Assembly (NCBI GenBank): GCA_028564675.1
Contig: JAOVVO010000192.1
Span: 1 to 64,000, forward strand
Reading direction: 5' to 3'
From: Onchocerca lupi
Taxonomy: Eukaryota > Nematoda > Chromadorea > Rhabditida > Onchocercidae
DNA: 64,000 nucleotides
The notes beneath the pieces were generated by a model. That model was not told where the DNA came from and ran no database searches. It worked only from the letters and a program-made list of their open reading frames with translations. Both the position numbers and the translations under genes were made by a program. Below, in pieces: positions 40,622 through 54,081 of this stretch (its first letter is position 1; every line of letters starts with the position of its first letter).

Positions 40622-40640
40622 AAGAAGAAGAAGAAGAAGA
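40622..40640. repeat. (AAG)n microsatellite
   Basis: Six uninterrupted AAG units in intergenic DNA. Confidence 0.85.
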
Positions 40641-43499
40641 AATCCGTCTAGTATTTTCTCCCATTCTATTTCTATTTCATTTAATTAATTGTAACAAGTT
40701 TCAGCTGTTGCAGAAGAAAATAATGAAACTACCAGCCTTGAAACTAAAATACTTTCACAATGATGTTGAATACAGCTTCTTCCTCTTCTCCAAGAAAAAT
40801 TAATTGAAAATTCTCAGACTTCCTCTTCCCTAACTGAATTCATCCTTCATTGAGCAATTAATTCGATAATAACAATGACAAACGTATTTCATACTTGCTA
40901 TTTTTATTTCATATTTATACTTCTCTAATTTCCAGCTCCTTTTTCAACATAATATGCAAAAAATAAGTCGCAAGAAGTATGAAGAAAAGAATTTTTGCTT
41001 TTGAAAAAAAAAAATTATATTTCGATATTTAGAAAATGAGTAATCAGTTCTATGATACAATTAAATCGATTATAGTTAATCTGCTGAATTTCATATCTGA
41101 TCTTTTTTAAATTATGTTCTTATAAAAGATTTGTATAGTTTTGAAGAGATTCTGCTCGTCAAGTTTTAATTTCTTTATTTGTCATTTTTAAATAGATGTT
41201 TCAATCTTTTCTTGTTATTACTACCAAACCTTAAATAATTTATCTACTGATACTTCTATGATGATATATGATTAACAGCAATAACCAATTTGTATGGGAA
41301 TGATAAAATATATTACCGGAAAAGTGAAACAAAGCAATCGGAAATTCCTTAAAATTGCTTCATTCGAAATGCCGAAACCTATCAAGCAAAATTAATGAGT
41401 GAACTGAAAACCGTTCCCAGTTTCCCAGTTTTCTGATAATTGACGAATATAATCTTATACACTTCGTTTACAGAATACAAATTTTGCAATGATTGATACT
41501 TTCAATAAGTTATTTTCATATATATGCTAGTTACATCTACCGCCGGAAATACGCAAACCACAGTAATACTTAGGAACACCTTCACAACATTTACTAATCA
41601 CACGAAAAAGAAAAATTTATAATTAACTAGCGATTTGTAAAATTTATCAAGTAATTTGCAATTTTCATACGAATTATTTAAGGAACTAACTGTAAGAAGA
41701 TTTATGGATGTAAAAAAAAGTTGGGAATTTCACTGTAATAAAATGTGTTTTAGGTACCAATTTGGTTTTTAAGCGTCTGCTCATTTCGTCTCTTTATTGC
41801 ATCCTGAACTTTTTACTGAATCTTTTTATTTGAAGAAAATTTTTTTTAAAGGATGGAAAACTCACCGATGCACTCTAATTACAATGATAGACAATATTTA
41901 AAAAATTCAATGTGGATGTTATAGTTAATAACAAAGCAAGATGAATTGATAACATATGAAAAGTTTTCTTTTTTTTCACTGAAATTTCTAAGCTTGCAAA
42001 AAATAATTGTATTTTAATTAGCCTATACATAAAACGTTGATTAACAAAATTTCACTAACTTGCGATTTAAAGAAAACAATCTAGCAATTTGTTTATATAA
42101 AGTTTTAAAAAATTTGTGGAGAATGCTTTGCACTAAATAATCGAACAATTATTCTTAATGGGAAAAATATACTATAAACAAGTTAAAGAACAGACAAAAT
42201 CTATTAGTAAAACAGAAAAGGAGAATAAGATAGATGTTCAATGAAATCAAAAGTTATTATTTCGATACATTAATAATAAATATAAAGCAATGCGAAGAGA
42301 TTAAGTTTTCAAATGCAATACTGAAAAAAATTCATGTTGCAATGATATACAGTCAATGCATAATCTAATTTTAAATTACAATAATAGATTGCTAATTGCC
42401 TTACCCGTCAAGTAAGTAATAACAACGTTCCAATATTCCTAAAATTTATGTTTATAGCGTACTGAAATATGAATTGAAGGATGCCTTAATCGTAACATTT
42501 TTCACTGCCATCGATAACATAAATTCTTTTCTAAGTTTAGAAAAATACACGATTCTAGAAATATAAATCTAATTTGTAGTTTTTTGAGATTCAAACATGA
42601 ATTCATTATACTTTTGCTACTCATTCATTATCGAAAATTCTATAATCTTATATCACAAAAGACAGAGCAGTAACTAAAGAGATATGAAGCTTAAATCAAT
42701 CTATGCATCTTATTATAATTATCCAATTAAGATAATAAGATAATAAGTAGTAAGAGTGAATGAATAAGTAAATAAAAAGAAACACAAGTAAAAAGCCTTA
42801 CTTGAATTATAAAATAACAACAAAAAAATAACCGTAGATTAAAGAGCACTGAAAATTGAAAAGTAAATTATGCTTTCAAAATGATTTAGGACAAAAACTG
42901 ATGTGGAGGAGAGGAATGATTATTGAAGAAATTGGAAATATTTTCCCAGAACTTATCTTGAGTTAATATAAACCATTTCTATACTTCAGTGACTCTTTTT
43001 TTTTCTTTTCAACGTATTTATAGATTACCAAAAATATTTTCCCTTTAATTTGATGACTTGAAGCGGATTCTACTCTATGCTAAATGTTGAAATAAGTTAC
43101 TAGCCATTAAAAAAAACTAGTATATGTAACCTCTCTAAAAATTAAAAATGAAAGACTTCAAATTTCCTAAAATAAAATTAGAGTTTACAAGGTGAAAGAT
43201 AAATAGGTAAAAACGAAAGAATTAGAATTCATCAGATTAGGAATATTAATATATACTATGCACGATAACAAAACAAAGAATAAAAATATACACTATTGAG
43301 GAAGTTTAAAATGAAAACGTACATTATTGAGAGAAAATGCAAAAAAAAAAAAAACGAATTTCAGAAAGTTATATTTCACATGAGCTACCACAATGAACAT
43401 ACGACCACCTACTGAAAGCTCTTAAAAACATCATAGAATTTCATGAACAAATTTCAGATTACAAGATGAAAACTCAAACGAAACCTCAAAAATTAGTCC

Positions 43500-43680
43500 A
43501 AAATTTCTAACAACATCTTTTTTTCATAATATTCTTTTTTTAATAATATTCTTATTTAATAATATTTTTTAAAATATCCTTCTCATTTAATAACTCTTTT
43601 TTAATAGTATTCTTATTTAATGACATCTTTTTTAATAACATTTTTAATTTTTCAAATAATATCCTTAATTTTTAGTCTCA
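43500..43680. repeat. degenerate TAATATTCTTATTTAA tandem repeat downstream of ACK gene
   Basis: About seven or eight diverged copies of a 16-30-bp unit (AATATTCTT / TTTAATAACAT / CTTTTTTAATA) lie immediately 3' of the ACK-family stop codon, so they probably fall in its 3' UTR or terminator region. Confidence 0.6.
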
Positions 43681-43692
43681 TAATATAATATA

Positions 43693-46600
43693 TCAAGATA
43701 TTAGCGCTGCTGCTGCCGCATTAAGATCCCACCGGCAATCTTGCAATGCATTAATAGCTTGACCTCTATCTTGCGCTATACCCATCGATAACAATTCTTC
43801 GATTTTTAATTCATTCACGGCTTTTTCAATGTTATTGTTATATCGTTGTAGTTTTATTGCACATCGCCGCCTACTGCAAAAAATATAGTTGGATAAAGAT
43901 TAAACTTGAGAAATAATTGACTAAATAAAAAAGTTATTTTTTCTTTAAATTTCGATTTTTTTCACAATAAAATCAAAAGTCCGTCTAAAACTGAACGAAT
44001 GTTAGATCTGTGATACAGTTGCAACAATATTTTAAAGACTCCTGCAGTACCGCATGATTAGCAAAACATTATTATTTATATCGGTCTGTATGCTGAGATA
44101 ATTTAAAAATTGTCCTAGTTATAGTTTTCATCTTCACAATAATGGCAACTTATCTAACATAATAAAATCTTGATCACTTAAAAATACTTTTAATCATCAG
44201 AAAAGATTCTAATGAGAACAAAAAATTTACTTCGCAAAAATCTTCACAAGATTTACTTACTCCGCAAAAGCAGCATTTCTCAGAACTACACTAACAGGAT
44301 CAGAGTTTGGTAGAGAAGAAGCTGAAACATTTGAAAAATCAGGAATTACTCGATCCGCGACTAATGGATCGAACATACCCAAAATTTCGTCACTTAACTG
44401 AAACGAAACTTGTTATTAAAACTCAAATATTGTGCATTTTTATTAATTATTATAGCAGAATTTTAAACTAACCATCATATTACCTATGATTTTCGTACCT
44501 CATAACCTATTCTCCTATTTCTCATCCATATTATGGATTTTTTTAAAAAAAGAAAATCTTCCAGGGTAGGAATATATTTCATAACATAAGTTGAAAAATT
44601 GAGAAACGAAGTTCAAGTATTTCAGATTTTATCATCTTTTATTTGATGATAGACAAACCCATTGATGGAACATAAAAGGAACAATCATCTGAGAAAGCTT
44701 ACGTAAGAATTCCTTTGCTTCGAAGAATTCATAACAGAATTATTGTTTGCATGTCGTGAAGAAAGAGATACTCTACTTTTCATCGGTTCACTCAAATTTA
44801 ATGGAAAATCTAAAGTAAATTTTATTTCAAAACAGAAAAGAAGTAAAAAAAAAAAAGCTTCAGTCCAAGTAATTAAATAATTCAAATCAATGAGCATAAA
44901 TAACTCTCGAACAGATTATGCTCACAATTTTTGAATTTCTTCCTTTTAAATAAAATCTGCACTAAATCTATTGACCAAGTTATAGGAGTAGAAGCAACAG
45001 ATAATGCCGATGGAGAGCATAAATGATGTAAAATATGTGTCCCTGAAGCCTCAGCAAACTAAAAAACCATCATGAACTGATATAAAAAGTCATAAAATGA
45101 GCAATGAAAATTTCATCTGATGACTTTTTATTTTAATGGTTTAATGATCAACATAGTTTGTCGTTTGTAACAGCCAATGTGAAATCATATCTGATTTTCA
45201 TAATGTAATATGATCTCTATATTCTTTCGTAATAAAGTGTTTAGCTTCTAACACCTGTATCTAAGTAATCTCAAAATATAATTTCAGTAAAAATAATTAA
45301 AGACAAACTGACTATGAGAATCATAGAGTAAAACAGGAGTACTTCCATAAATTGATGACTGTTGAGGTATGGACTGTTTAACATCACCAGGTTGCCAATA
45401 GTAGCATGTCTGAAGTTCAATTTTTTGCTGTTCAAGTACAGAGTATTTAGTATGGCCGAACTATATTTCATTGTCACATTCATTACGAAATTAAGAGCTA
45501 GACTGACTTCATTCTAAGTCTTATGTTTTGAAATTAGATAAATACTTTTCGAAAATTACCAAAAACTATTATCGAGAATTATTTTTTTTAAAAAAGAAAA
45601 AAAAAAGTTTTTACTCCTATTTCAAGTGGAGATTTCATTAGTCCCGATAGCGACGGTGAAAGAAACTTGTCGTTCGATGACTGGTCGTTGTTAAAAAATA
45701 TTGTTGATGGTCTCGATAGCTTATTAGTACTATAAGGTTCTTTCACTCCCATCTGATAGGTTGTATTTAAGGAATTAACTGACATCTGAAAAAGATTCCA
45801 ACTATAAATTAATTAAAACAAATAAATAAAACAAAAATACGGTTAACTTAAGATATGAAGAGTATCTTGCGGAACGATCAAGCAAGAACTTCAAGGCTTT
45901 TTAGACAATTAAAATTCATAGTTCCTTAATAGATAGTTACAAGCAGCGTGAAGCTTTAGATAAATTGGGAATAAGTACAAGTGAAAAACAAGATTTCGGA
46001 ATGCTTCTTGTGGGTTCACTAAGTTTCTGTTTCTTTCCTCTAAGATTCCAATTTCGGCTGCTACCACCTAAATCTAAGATGAAAGATGAAATAATCGGAT
46101 AGCACTGTTATATGGAAGATCGAAATCAATTAGCATAAAGCTAACAAAAATAAAATGGTTCTGAAATGTCAAGACAATGGATAACACATACAGCCTTAGC
46201 AGATGTGGAAAGATCTTTGAACAGTTGACTGTAACCGCCTCTATTTGCAATATCTTTTACAGTTTTTGAAATCTGAAAGTAATATTCACAAAAATTGTTT
46301 CAAAATTCATGAAATCACAAAAATACTTGGCGTAAATCTTCTCATAAAAGCATGAAAATCTACCTCAAAAGGATCCAAATTGTCTTGATTATAGGAAGTA
46401 CTAGATATTCCGCAATGTTTGGAAATTGAATGACCCGCATCCGCATGTGAGTCAATATCATGCAAAATGGAAGTATCCGACACATTGCTTGCTATTATAG
46501 AATTTGCGTCCCATTTTACATTATTCTGCGTTATCTGTAAAATCTATTAAATAACAACTGAATACACCACCTCACTTGACCAATAATACCATACTAATAA

Positions 46601-49600
46601 CTTAAGCGATTCTGATAATTATAATATAGTAAGCAAATTACGAAAGGAAGCTTCACTGCATCCTGTCTTAGATTTGGTGGTTTTGGTCTTGGCGGTGGCA
46701 TTTTTCCATTTTGCGCCTGGTTTCTATCAATCGCATTCTGATATTCTCCTTCTATATTAGATGCCCGATAATTCAATGCTCGCTGCACATCTGCATCAAA
46801 TCCAAATGAATTTGAAAACAATGTATATATTAAAAAATTATATGGAAAAAGAAAATCAGAAGAATCTAAAAACCATTTACAAAAATTTGTTGTGAATGAA
46901 TATCATAAAAGTAAATGTAAATTGAACAAAAGATATTATATATATATGTATATACCTGACTTATTTTGTAAATTACATGAAGATTGGAAATATGATGTTG
47001 AAGGTAACTCAGAAGTAGAGACTGATTGCTAAAAAAATGTATTTTTCAAGGAAAAAAATACTTTTCTATTCTCAAAATGTTCTGTACAAAGAAGTGAAAA
47101 TCTGTTCGAAACAAGTAAAATCTGCGACAATTATTTACGGCATGCATTAATGCCTCAATAATATCCAAAATAGTGTTCTTTTCGCACTAATATAAAAACC
47201 AATGATTTCCCATAATGTTCAATGAATTAAAGAGTATAAAAATTATTCAAGAAAACAAAAAAAAAAAAAAATCACAAGTGAATCCTAACTCAATTTAAGA
47301 AGCTCCTCATGAAAGAACTTACAAGCTTCCTTGACAGGAAACACTTTGAATTCTAAGGGCTCCTTGATTATTAATAAATGAATGAAATTAATACAATTAC
47401 CAGAAATTTTCCTTACCACAGTTGTAAGAGATTGCAGTGATTGCTGCGCTGTAGTATCGGCACCAGAAAATGATGACCGATGTAACTGGCTGAAAAAGAT
47501 AGTTTGAGAAATTTTTAATCATAAAAAAAATGCAATTTGAAGATTATCATATATTTTTATTCTACTTTCATTGCTTTTCGACGGAATAGTCAATTTTGGC
47601 TGTAGAAAGCATCATATTTAACCTAAAAACTGGTTTCAAATCAGTTATATTTTTTCCAATGAAACTTATATGAGACATCGAAATGTACTGAATTTTCGTA
47701 AAAATAAGATGGGATAATATATTTTCGCAGATGTGATAATATATTTTGTGCAGGTGGGATAATATATTTTCAGTATATTATCCCACCTGCACAAATTGAC
47801 TTATCACCATAGTGATAAGTCAATTTGTGCAGGTGGGATAATACCGAAAATAGAGATACATGAATCACCTAAACAAAATAATTTAAATAAACAATATTGT
47901 ATAATTTCAATCATCAAAGCATTCTCGTTGATTAAGCATTACAATGGTAGAAATGCAGTAAATAACACGGAATTTAACTCATTTATATGAATGCAAACCT
48001 GCATGAAGCGACATCAGCTGTTAATCGGATTGATTGCGGTAATGATGAAAATTGCTCTAAAAAAAAGAGAAAAAAAAAATATTACAAAAATAAGAGAAAT
48101 AACGATGAAAAAACTTTCAATTTTATGAAACGACATGAGATTATTATCAAATGTTCAACACAATTTGTACATTCTAAACTTACGTGAATTTACTGTAGTT
48201 TTTATACCCTGTGGAGGTTGCAGAGAAGAAGAGGCAGTTTCATCGGTTATCGTTGTACCAAGCGAAATATTACTTGAAAAATTCAAACTCGATATAGCTG
48301 GATCTGACAAAGGGTTACCTGAAAAAATGCGGAAATTAAGAATATAAGAATAAAGAATAGCAGAGATTATAAATGCTATTATTGTAATATCGAGCATTTT
48401 CTCTCGCTAACACTAACGTTTCTTTTCCGATCATTTGTCATTTTTCAATTATTTTTATTTCATCTTCAAACTAAAAAATAGATAAACAAAAGTTGTGCAT
48501 TAATTTCATACAAATATTTAGCTAGCATGATTTGATGACGAACTAATTGCGAAGTTTATCAGCAACGAAAACAGATTTCAAAAATTTAGTTTCAAGCAAA
48601 AAAATGAAGAAAAAAGTCTTGAAGCAAAATGTGCTTATCGATCGTACCCATATCTGACATAGCTTTACCACATTGTTTCAAATACTTTTTTTTAAGCGAA
48701 AGTTTCAAATACTCCTTTGTTAGTGGAAACAATTACAAAAATGGTCGAAAAACTTACCTACAGATGATGGATCCATTATATTCTGCGAATCTGATGTCAG
48801 TGGTGGCTGATCGTAAAAATTTGATGCCAAGAAGGACGATGAAGGTTTTGACATATCTAAAATTTATTAGGACTCTAAGAATTCAAATATTCTTGAATTA
48901 TTATTTTCTACTACTTCTTCCAATATTTCAAAAATTACGGCTATCTATGGTCAAAAGTTTTCGTATAAGGAAACAAATATTTTTTAAAATTTTGAAAAAG
49001 TTTTCTTGAGATTAAATCGGTAATCTAAATTCAAGTAAAACAATCATCATTGATGAATGATAACTACAAATTGACTATATGATTACAAAAGAAAAGAAAA
49101 AAGCTAAATCTGTACAAAATACGCAGCATGAAACCGTACTGATATTCACAAAAGTTAATAATCCAAATTTTCTTCAAAATTTTCAAATTTTTCTTTTTAG
49201 TTGTTTTATGTGATTATACCCTTTTTTCCACATTTTGTTCACATATTATTTTATTAATAAAAATATAACCAACCATTACTAGGTTGGCATGATTCATTTT
49301 CATTTATACCGTCGAAAGAGTAAACGCTGAATGGTGCGAAAGGATCGATATATGAATCATCAGCACCTGGAAATTGAATTTCGATAATTCCAAAAATGAC
49401 ATTAAGAATGAAACATTTCGATTGTGGCCTAATCAGCATTCACCAAACACGAATCCATTTGATTCGGTATAATTTTATCAATTGGCTAACACAAGAAAAG
49501 ACACTAGCAGGGGAAAGAAAACTTTGTTCTCAAAATTATAAATACATTTTAGAATTACCATTTTTGTTGGATTGGTTTTGGATCCACAAAGGTGGCTTTA

Positions 49601-50402
49601 AATCAATAAGAGAAGGAATTATTTCTGGTCCAAAATGTTTCTGGTCGCTTCTAAAAAAAACAATATCTTACGAATAATAACAAAACTCTGTGGTATGATT
49701 TTTACAGGATACAGAATATTTTAAACAAAGTGAATGCAGTATTAATAGCTATTAGCTCATCAGTTAAAACGACCTACTCATGAGCAGGTTCTTCTTTCCT
49801 CAGAATGGGATTTTTGAGATATATATCATCGATGTAATCTGGTTGACCCCAAGATTGCTCTGAATTTATATCACCATGTCCAGCATGAATAAACGATCCT
49901 GTAAACTATTCAAATTTAGATGATTTGAGAAATAAATAAATAAAACATAGACATATATTCAACAGCAGAATAAAACTATTCCAAACCAAGCGAAAATCTG
50001 TTAATACCTGGCACTGGTTTGGAAATATAAGTATCTATCAGACTTTGTTGCGGATCAGTCATCTGTTCAGCTCCTCCCGCTCCATTATGTTCACTTCGCA
50101 AATGCACCGATGAACGATAAAATGAACCAAATTTCCGCGTCCTCACGTTCTGTCCATACCAGATCAAGCCACTGTAATAAAATAAAATTTTGCTATACAA
50201 AAATTAGCTATCCTTATTCTCGATAACTTAAACCAGGCTGATGTAGTGATGTAATATGCAAAAACTGATATAAAAACAAAAAAACTATATTACTTATATA
50301 GATCCCACTTTGTTTAATAATAGTTCTTTTGCTGAAATAGTTGTAATCACTGTGCAAGTAAATCCAGAATGAAAAAAATAAAGCCAATGCCTCCCACCCC
50401 TA

Positions 50403-50445
<43 letters not shown>

Positions 50446-53400
50446 AAAAAAGAAATACCATTCACCGTCAAATATGATTGGTAAAAAAATAAAAAATACC
50501 TTCCATGAACGATGATAACAAGATCATTAACAATTAACTCTAGATCAGTATCCGGTGAGGGAGTAGAAGCTTCGTGACATTCAGCTACCATAAATACTAT
50601 CTAAACATAAAAGCACATTTTTCAACTTATATTGATTCAGATTAAAAATACTTTTACCAATTATTTTACTCATCATTGCAAGTCGATGATGGTTGTTCGT
50701 CGTTGCGATATGTATAAACTAATTTCTCATTCGTAAAATATAAGATAAAATACAATCGTAGAATAGTAAAATATAAGGTTGCATATTTTAACAAAATTTA
50801 GAACCGTGTCATTTCTCACTAAATGGTGATCAACAAAGTTAAAGTTTAACTACCTATGGTCATTTTATCTTTGCACAAAGAAAATTTTTGGAAAATACCT
50901 CGGAAATGATGCCTTTTAAAAAATTAAATTTTGGCCTTAAATTTGCTTTCAAGGACCAGCATGTCGAGATAAAATCATATAACTTATCGGAACATCTTTG
51001 TGGTTTCGGTAATCGTTCACCAGCTTCTAATTTTGTTAATACCTTAAAAGATAAATAGAGATTAATTTCTAATCTTTTAGAACTCTCTTGAAATCTTTAA
51101 TTATCGAAAAAAAAAAATATAGAGGAAGTTCAACTAAAAAGCAAGAATTCAACTGGTTTTATTATAGATTTTTGTGGATTTTCACAAAAAATCAATTGAG
51201 GAAAAAAAAATCTGTTTTACAATCAAAAACACAGTTCTTTAGTTCAACATTTAATCATCATGTTTATCCCATCAGATCTTGAAAAACGGCACCTCGGCTC
51301 CACGAAGACCTATCCAAGGTTCTTCGCCATAAGAAAATAACTCCCATAAAGTTACACCAAAAGACCATACATCGGAAGCATGTGAAAATTGCCGATATCT
51401 GAGAGATTCTGGTGGACACCTGAAAAGCATTTATTTTGCAGAGAACAAATATAAATAATGATATTCATTGCAAGATAAAACAATAAAAAAATTTGAAATA
51501 TTATCAAAAAAGGAAAAATCTAGTTTTCTATTCAAAAATAGTTTCCGCCTTTCATATTTGAAAGATTATGCGTCCTAGGATAGAGGAAAAGTATATTTAT
51601 TATAATTATGGAAAAGAATTATCTTTTATAAAATATCATAAGAATTATTGTCATCAACTTATGACATAGTAAAGCTTAAGTCGAGATTGAAGCTTATTAT
51701 TTTATAACGCATTACATTTTTTAGTCATTACGAAACGCTTCGATGTAGTACAAAATAATCCAAATTTTATTTGTTTCAAGAAATGACTGAGTTTTTAGCT
51801 TTTTAAAAGCAATACTTAAGATATAACTATTTCCGGCAGCAATACGTTTTCACGGCTACTCACTTCAATAATTTTTGCTAGATATAAATAAACATTTTTA
51901 TATTCTAGAGAGATGAAAAATAAAAATGAAAAAAAAAATAGAGAACGTACCATGCAAATGGTACTTTCTTCTGTGTTGACATCACATAAAATCTTTCATT
52001 GTTTTCCAATACTCGCATCAAACCAAAATCACAAATTTTAGCAATCTGAAAAGAACAAAAATTTCCAATCAATTCACTTTGCTGTCCATTCCACAATTGC
52101 ATATATCAAAGAGAGATTAATTTTTTTATTATAGGAAGAAGAGACTCACGAAACAGATGAATTCCTTTTTTCTTTTATATAAGATATGAATCGCCAACTA
52201 TCGCTCAACTATGGATGGGATAAAAAAAAATGCTTAGATGACTTAAAAACGTCAATTCTTTTAAAATAATGCTCAACTGTACCGTCATTTCATATACTAT
52301 CAACAGATGCTCATATTTTAAATATTCGAATTTCTTTAATAATTTAGATAAAGTTTGAACTTACACGCTCATGATTTGCTAACAAAACATTTCGTGCTGC
52401 AAGATCACGATGCACGCAGTTCTTTGATTCCAAATAAGCCATACCCTGAAAATAATTATATTCTAGCACATTGTGAACTAAGCACAATAACAGACTTTTA
52501 TAAGCTATTCTAAACTCATAATACCATGAAGATAATATTTTTACCTTGGCAATTTGTTGTGCGTAATCAATCAACATTGAAACTAGGATCACAGGTTTTT
52601 GAGTTGACCGTAAACGATCAATTAATGCACCACCGTCACAAAATTCAACTACCTAAAATTACATTATTAGATTCCAGCACCCCAAATAGAAAATGACAAA
52701 CCCTTTAATTTATTATGACTATCAATCAATTAAAACAATCGAAACATAATCGAGCTACTAGTCATGCCACAATTATATTATAATGTTCGTTTACAAATAT
52801 AAATTGAAGAGCAAACTGGAAAAAAGTTACCATCATAGCCGGATTTGAAAAAACGACCCCATAAAGCTGGATTAAATTTGGATGTCTTAATTTTTGCATA
52901 TTCGTAACTTCCCGCTGCAAATCTTCAATTATCTCTGGAGTTGAATCACGCAGAATTTTGACCGCAACATCTACTTTTCTACCTGTTCTTGGCGTCCATA
53001 AAGCACGCTTGACAACCGCAAATGATCCTTCGCCTAGCCGTTCCATTAATTTTATCTAAGGAAGTGTAATACTAAAATAACGTTGGACATTGTGATACAA
53101 CTAAGGTGATTATAAAATCTGCCAGATATTGATAAAACATATATAACTGTAGATGGAAATTCTGAAGAGGTTATACAATATGGTACTACTTTAATTCGGA
53201 CCTTTTTTTCAATCGCCTGGAAGATTTATAATGTCACCCACTCAATTAATCTACTTTATTAATTAGCTCGTTAAGATTACACATCTTTTTTATTCATTCA
53301 TAAACTAAATATAAATCAAAACTTCTACATGGTAATTTAGTAATGGCATATATCACAGAGAATTTTTGCATGATTATCGCAATCCTACCACAAGTCATAG

Positions 53401-54081
53401 ATGGAACGACACTGCATTTCATGGTGCTTAATTAAAATTAAGAGCTAAATAAATAAATTTCTAAAGTAAGAAAACGTTTAGTTTAACCTTACTTCTTCTT
53501 TGATAATCAACGAAGTGCTGCCATTTTCGGGAAAAGGCCAAAATACCTCTGTTGTACCTCTAGTCGGTACAAGAACCTTCGTAACTTCATGGCTTTCCTT
53601 CTTCCCAATAGAAGAGAAAATCCCTTTCGACTTCTTACTTTTCTTTTTTTTCTCAGCAATTGCAACTCGCAATCGACGAATAGCAGGTTGCGAAAGACCC
53701 GTATACGACTAAAATTTGTATTTTCAAGTGTTAATTTAAATAAAAGAATGATTTTATTGCCTTTGACAGTGGACAGGAAAATAATTTGGCAAAATAGAAA
53801 GCTTTTAAATACAAAGCAAGAATTCAGAAAAAAAAATTGTCGATGGTGCATCGAAAATTTCCTATAGCTCAATTCAGGGAAGTATTCTGAAGATAATATT
53901 AATATTTAATTTCTTAACCCTACATAAAAAAACATTGTACCTTTAATTCTTCATCGGTAACATGATCGAAATGCTCCAAGCGTGATAATTGTAATTCTAT
54001 GCAAAGTTTTCGTTCAAAATTTACCAGATCTGTTTCTTTTAATACATCTTGAAGAGCTTCTTCTATATACACACCTTCCAT
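43693..54081 (-). CDS. ACK-family non-receptor tyrosine kinase (27 exons, 1118 aa; TNK2 / ARK-1 / SID-3 type)
   Basis: Minus-strand exons, 5' to 3': 54081-53941, 53708-53493, 53055-52831, 52652-52545, 52445-52365, 52045-51951, 51419-51293, 51042-50899, 50600-50500, 50171-50008, 49898-49778, 49650-49559, 49366-49274, 48856-48758, 48318-48184, 48056-47999, 47489-47417, 47028-46956, 46790-46642, 46534-46364, 46272-46192, 45785-45615, 45409-45313, 45042-44926, 44809-44703, 44397-44261, 43873-43693 (3357 nt). Domain order is that of ACK: SAM-like N-terminus (1-65), basic linker, kinase (120-395), SH3-like (395-440; WYGQNVRTRKFGSFYR), CRIB (about 460-490; FIHAGHGD...WGQPDYIDD), a long Ser/Asn-rich tail with PPPRPKPP (747-754) and DPFE, and a C-terminal UBA (about 1068-1118). 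Catalytic residues are present: Gly127/Gly129, Lys152, Glu168, HRDLAARN Asp244, DFG Asp263, activation-loop Tyr277. The usual APE is PPE. The family acts in Cdc42-linked endocytic signalling; C. elegans SID-3 aids dsRNA import and ARK-1 restrains EGFR signalling. Exon 23/24 junctions near 45.0-45.3 kb are the least certain. Confidence 0.88.
47709..47775. repeat. ~23-bp tandem repeat (GGGATAATATATTTT) next to hairpin
   Basis: Three head-to-tail copies of a 23-24-bp unit with the core GATAATATATTTT and the spacer GTGCAGGTG lie in an ACK-gene intron. The same GTGCAGGTGGGATAATA string forms the arms of the adjacent inverted repeat. Confidence 0.8.
47776..47843. repeat. perfect 32-bp inverted repeat with 4-nt loop
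   Basis: The left arm, 47776-47807, and the right arm, 47812-47843, are exact reverse complements around the loop CATA. The inner part reads TGACTTATCACCATAGTGAT. In RNA this would form a 32-bp stem. It sits in the intron between ACK-gene exons 16 and 17. It may be a rearranged copy of the neighbouring tandem unit or the remnant of a small inverted-repeat element. Confidence 0.95.
50404..50443. repeat. A-run of 40 nt in ACK-gene intron
   Basis: Forty uninterrupted A residues on the plus strand (T on the gene's sense strand) lie between ACK-gene exons 9 and 10. It could be an old retroposed tail or a homopolymer expansion. No retroelement body is recognisable beside it. Confidence 0.9.

Larger units (their letters stand above)
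39538..43692. other. intergenic, no supported gene
   Basis: About 4.1 kb of AT-rich DNA between the minus-strand membrane protein and the 3' end of the minus-strand ACK gene. It contains a short (AAG)n tract at 40622-40640, a twofold duplication of ATTACAATTTAAAA-CAACGATG at about 40107-40160, and a degenerate TAATATTCTTATTT-type repeat at about 43500-43680. No coding exon or RNA gene was recognised. Confidence 0.6.

Noticed and set aside
48987..49677. Plus-strand frames antisense to ACK-gene exons 12-14
   Set aside because: The minus strand has phased splice sites throughout; the plus-strand frames do not.
53500..53872. Long frames on both strands around ACK-gene exon 2
   Set aside because: They are shadows of the true minus-strand exon 53708-53493, which alone has matching splice sites and phase.
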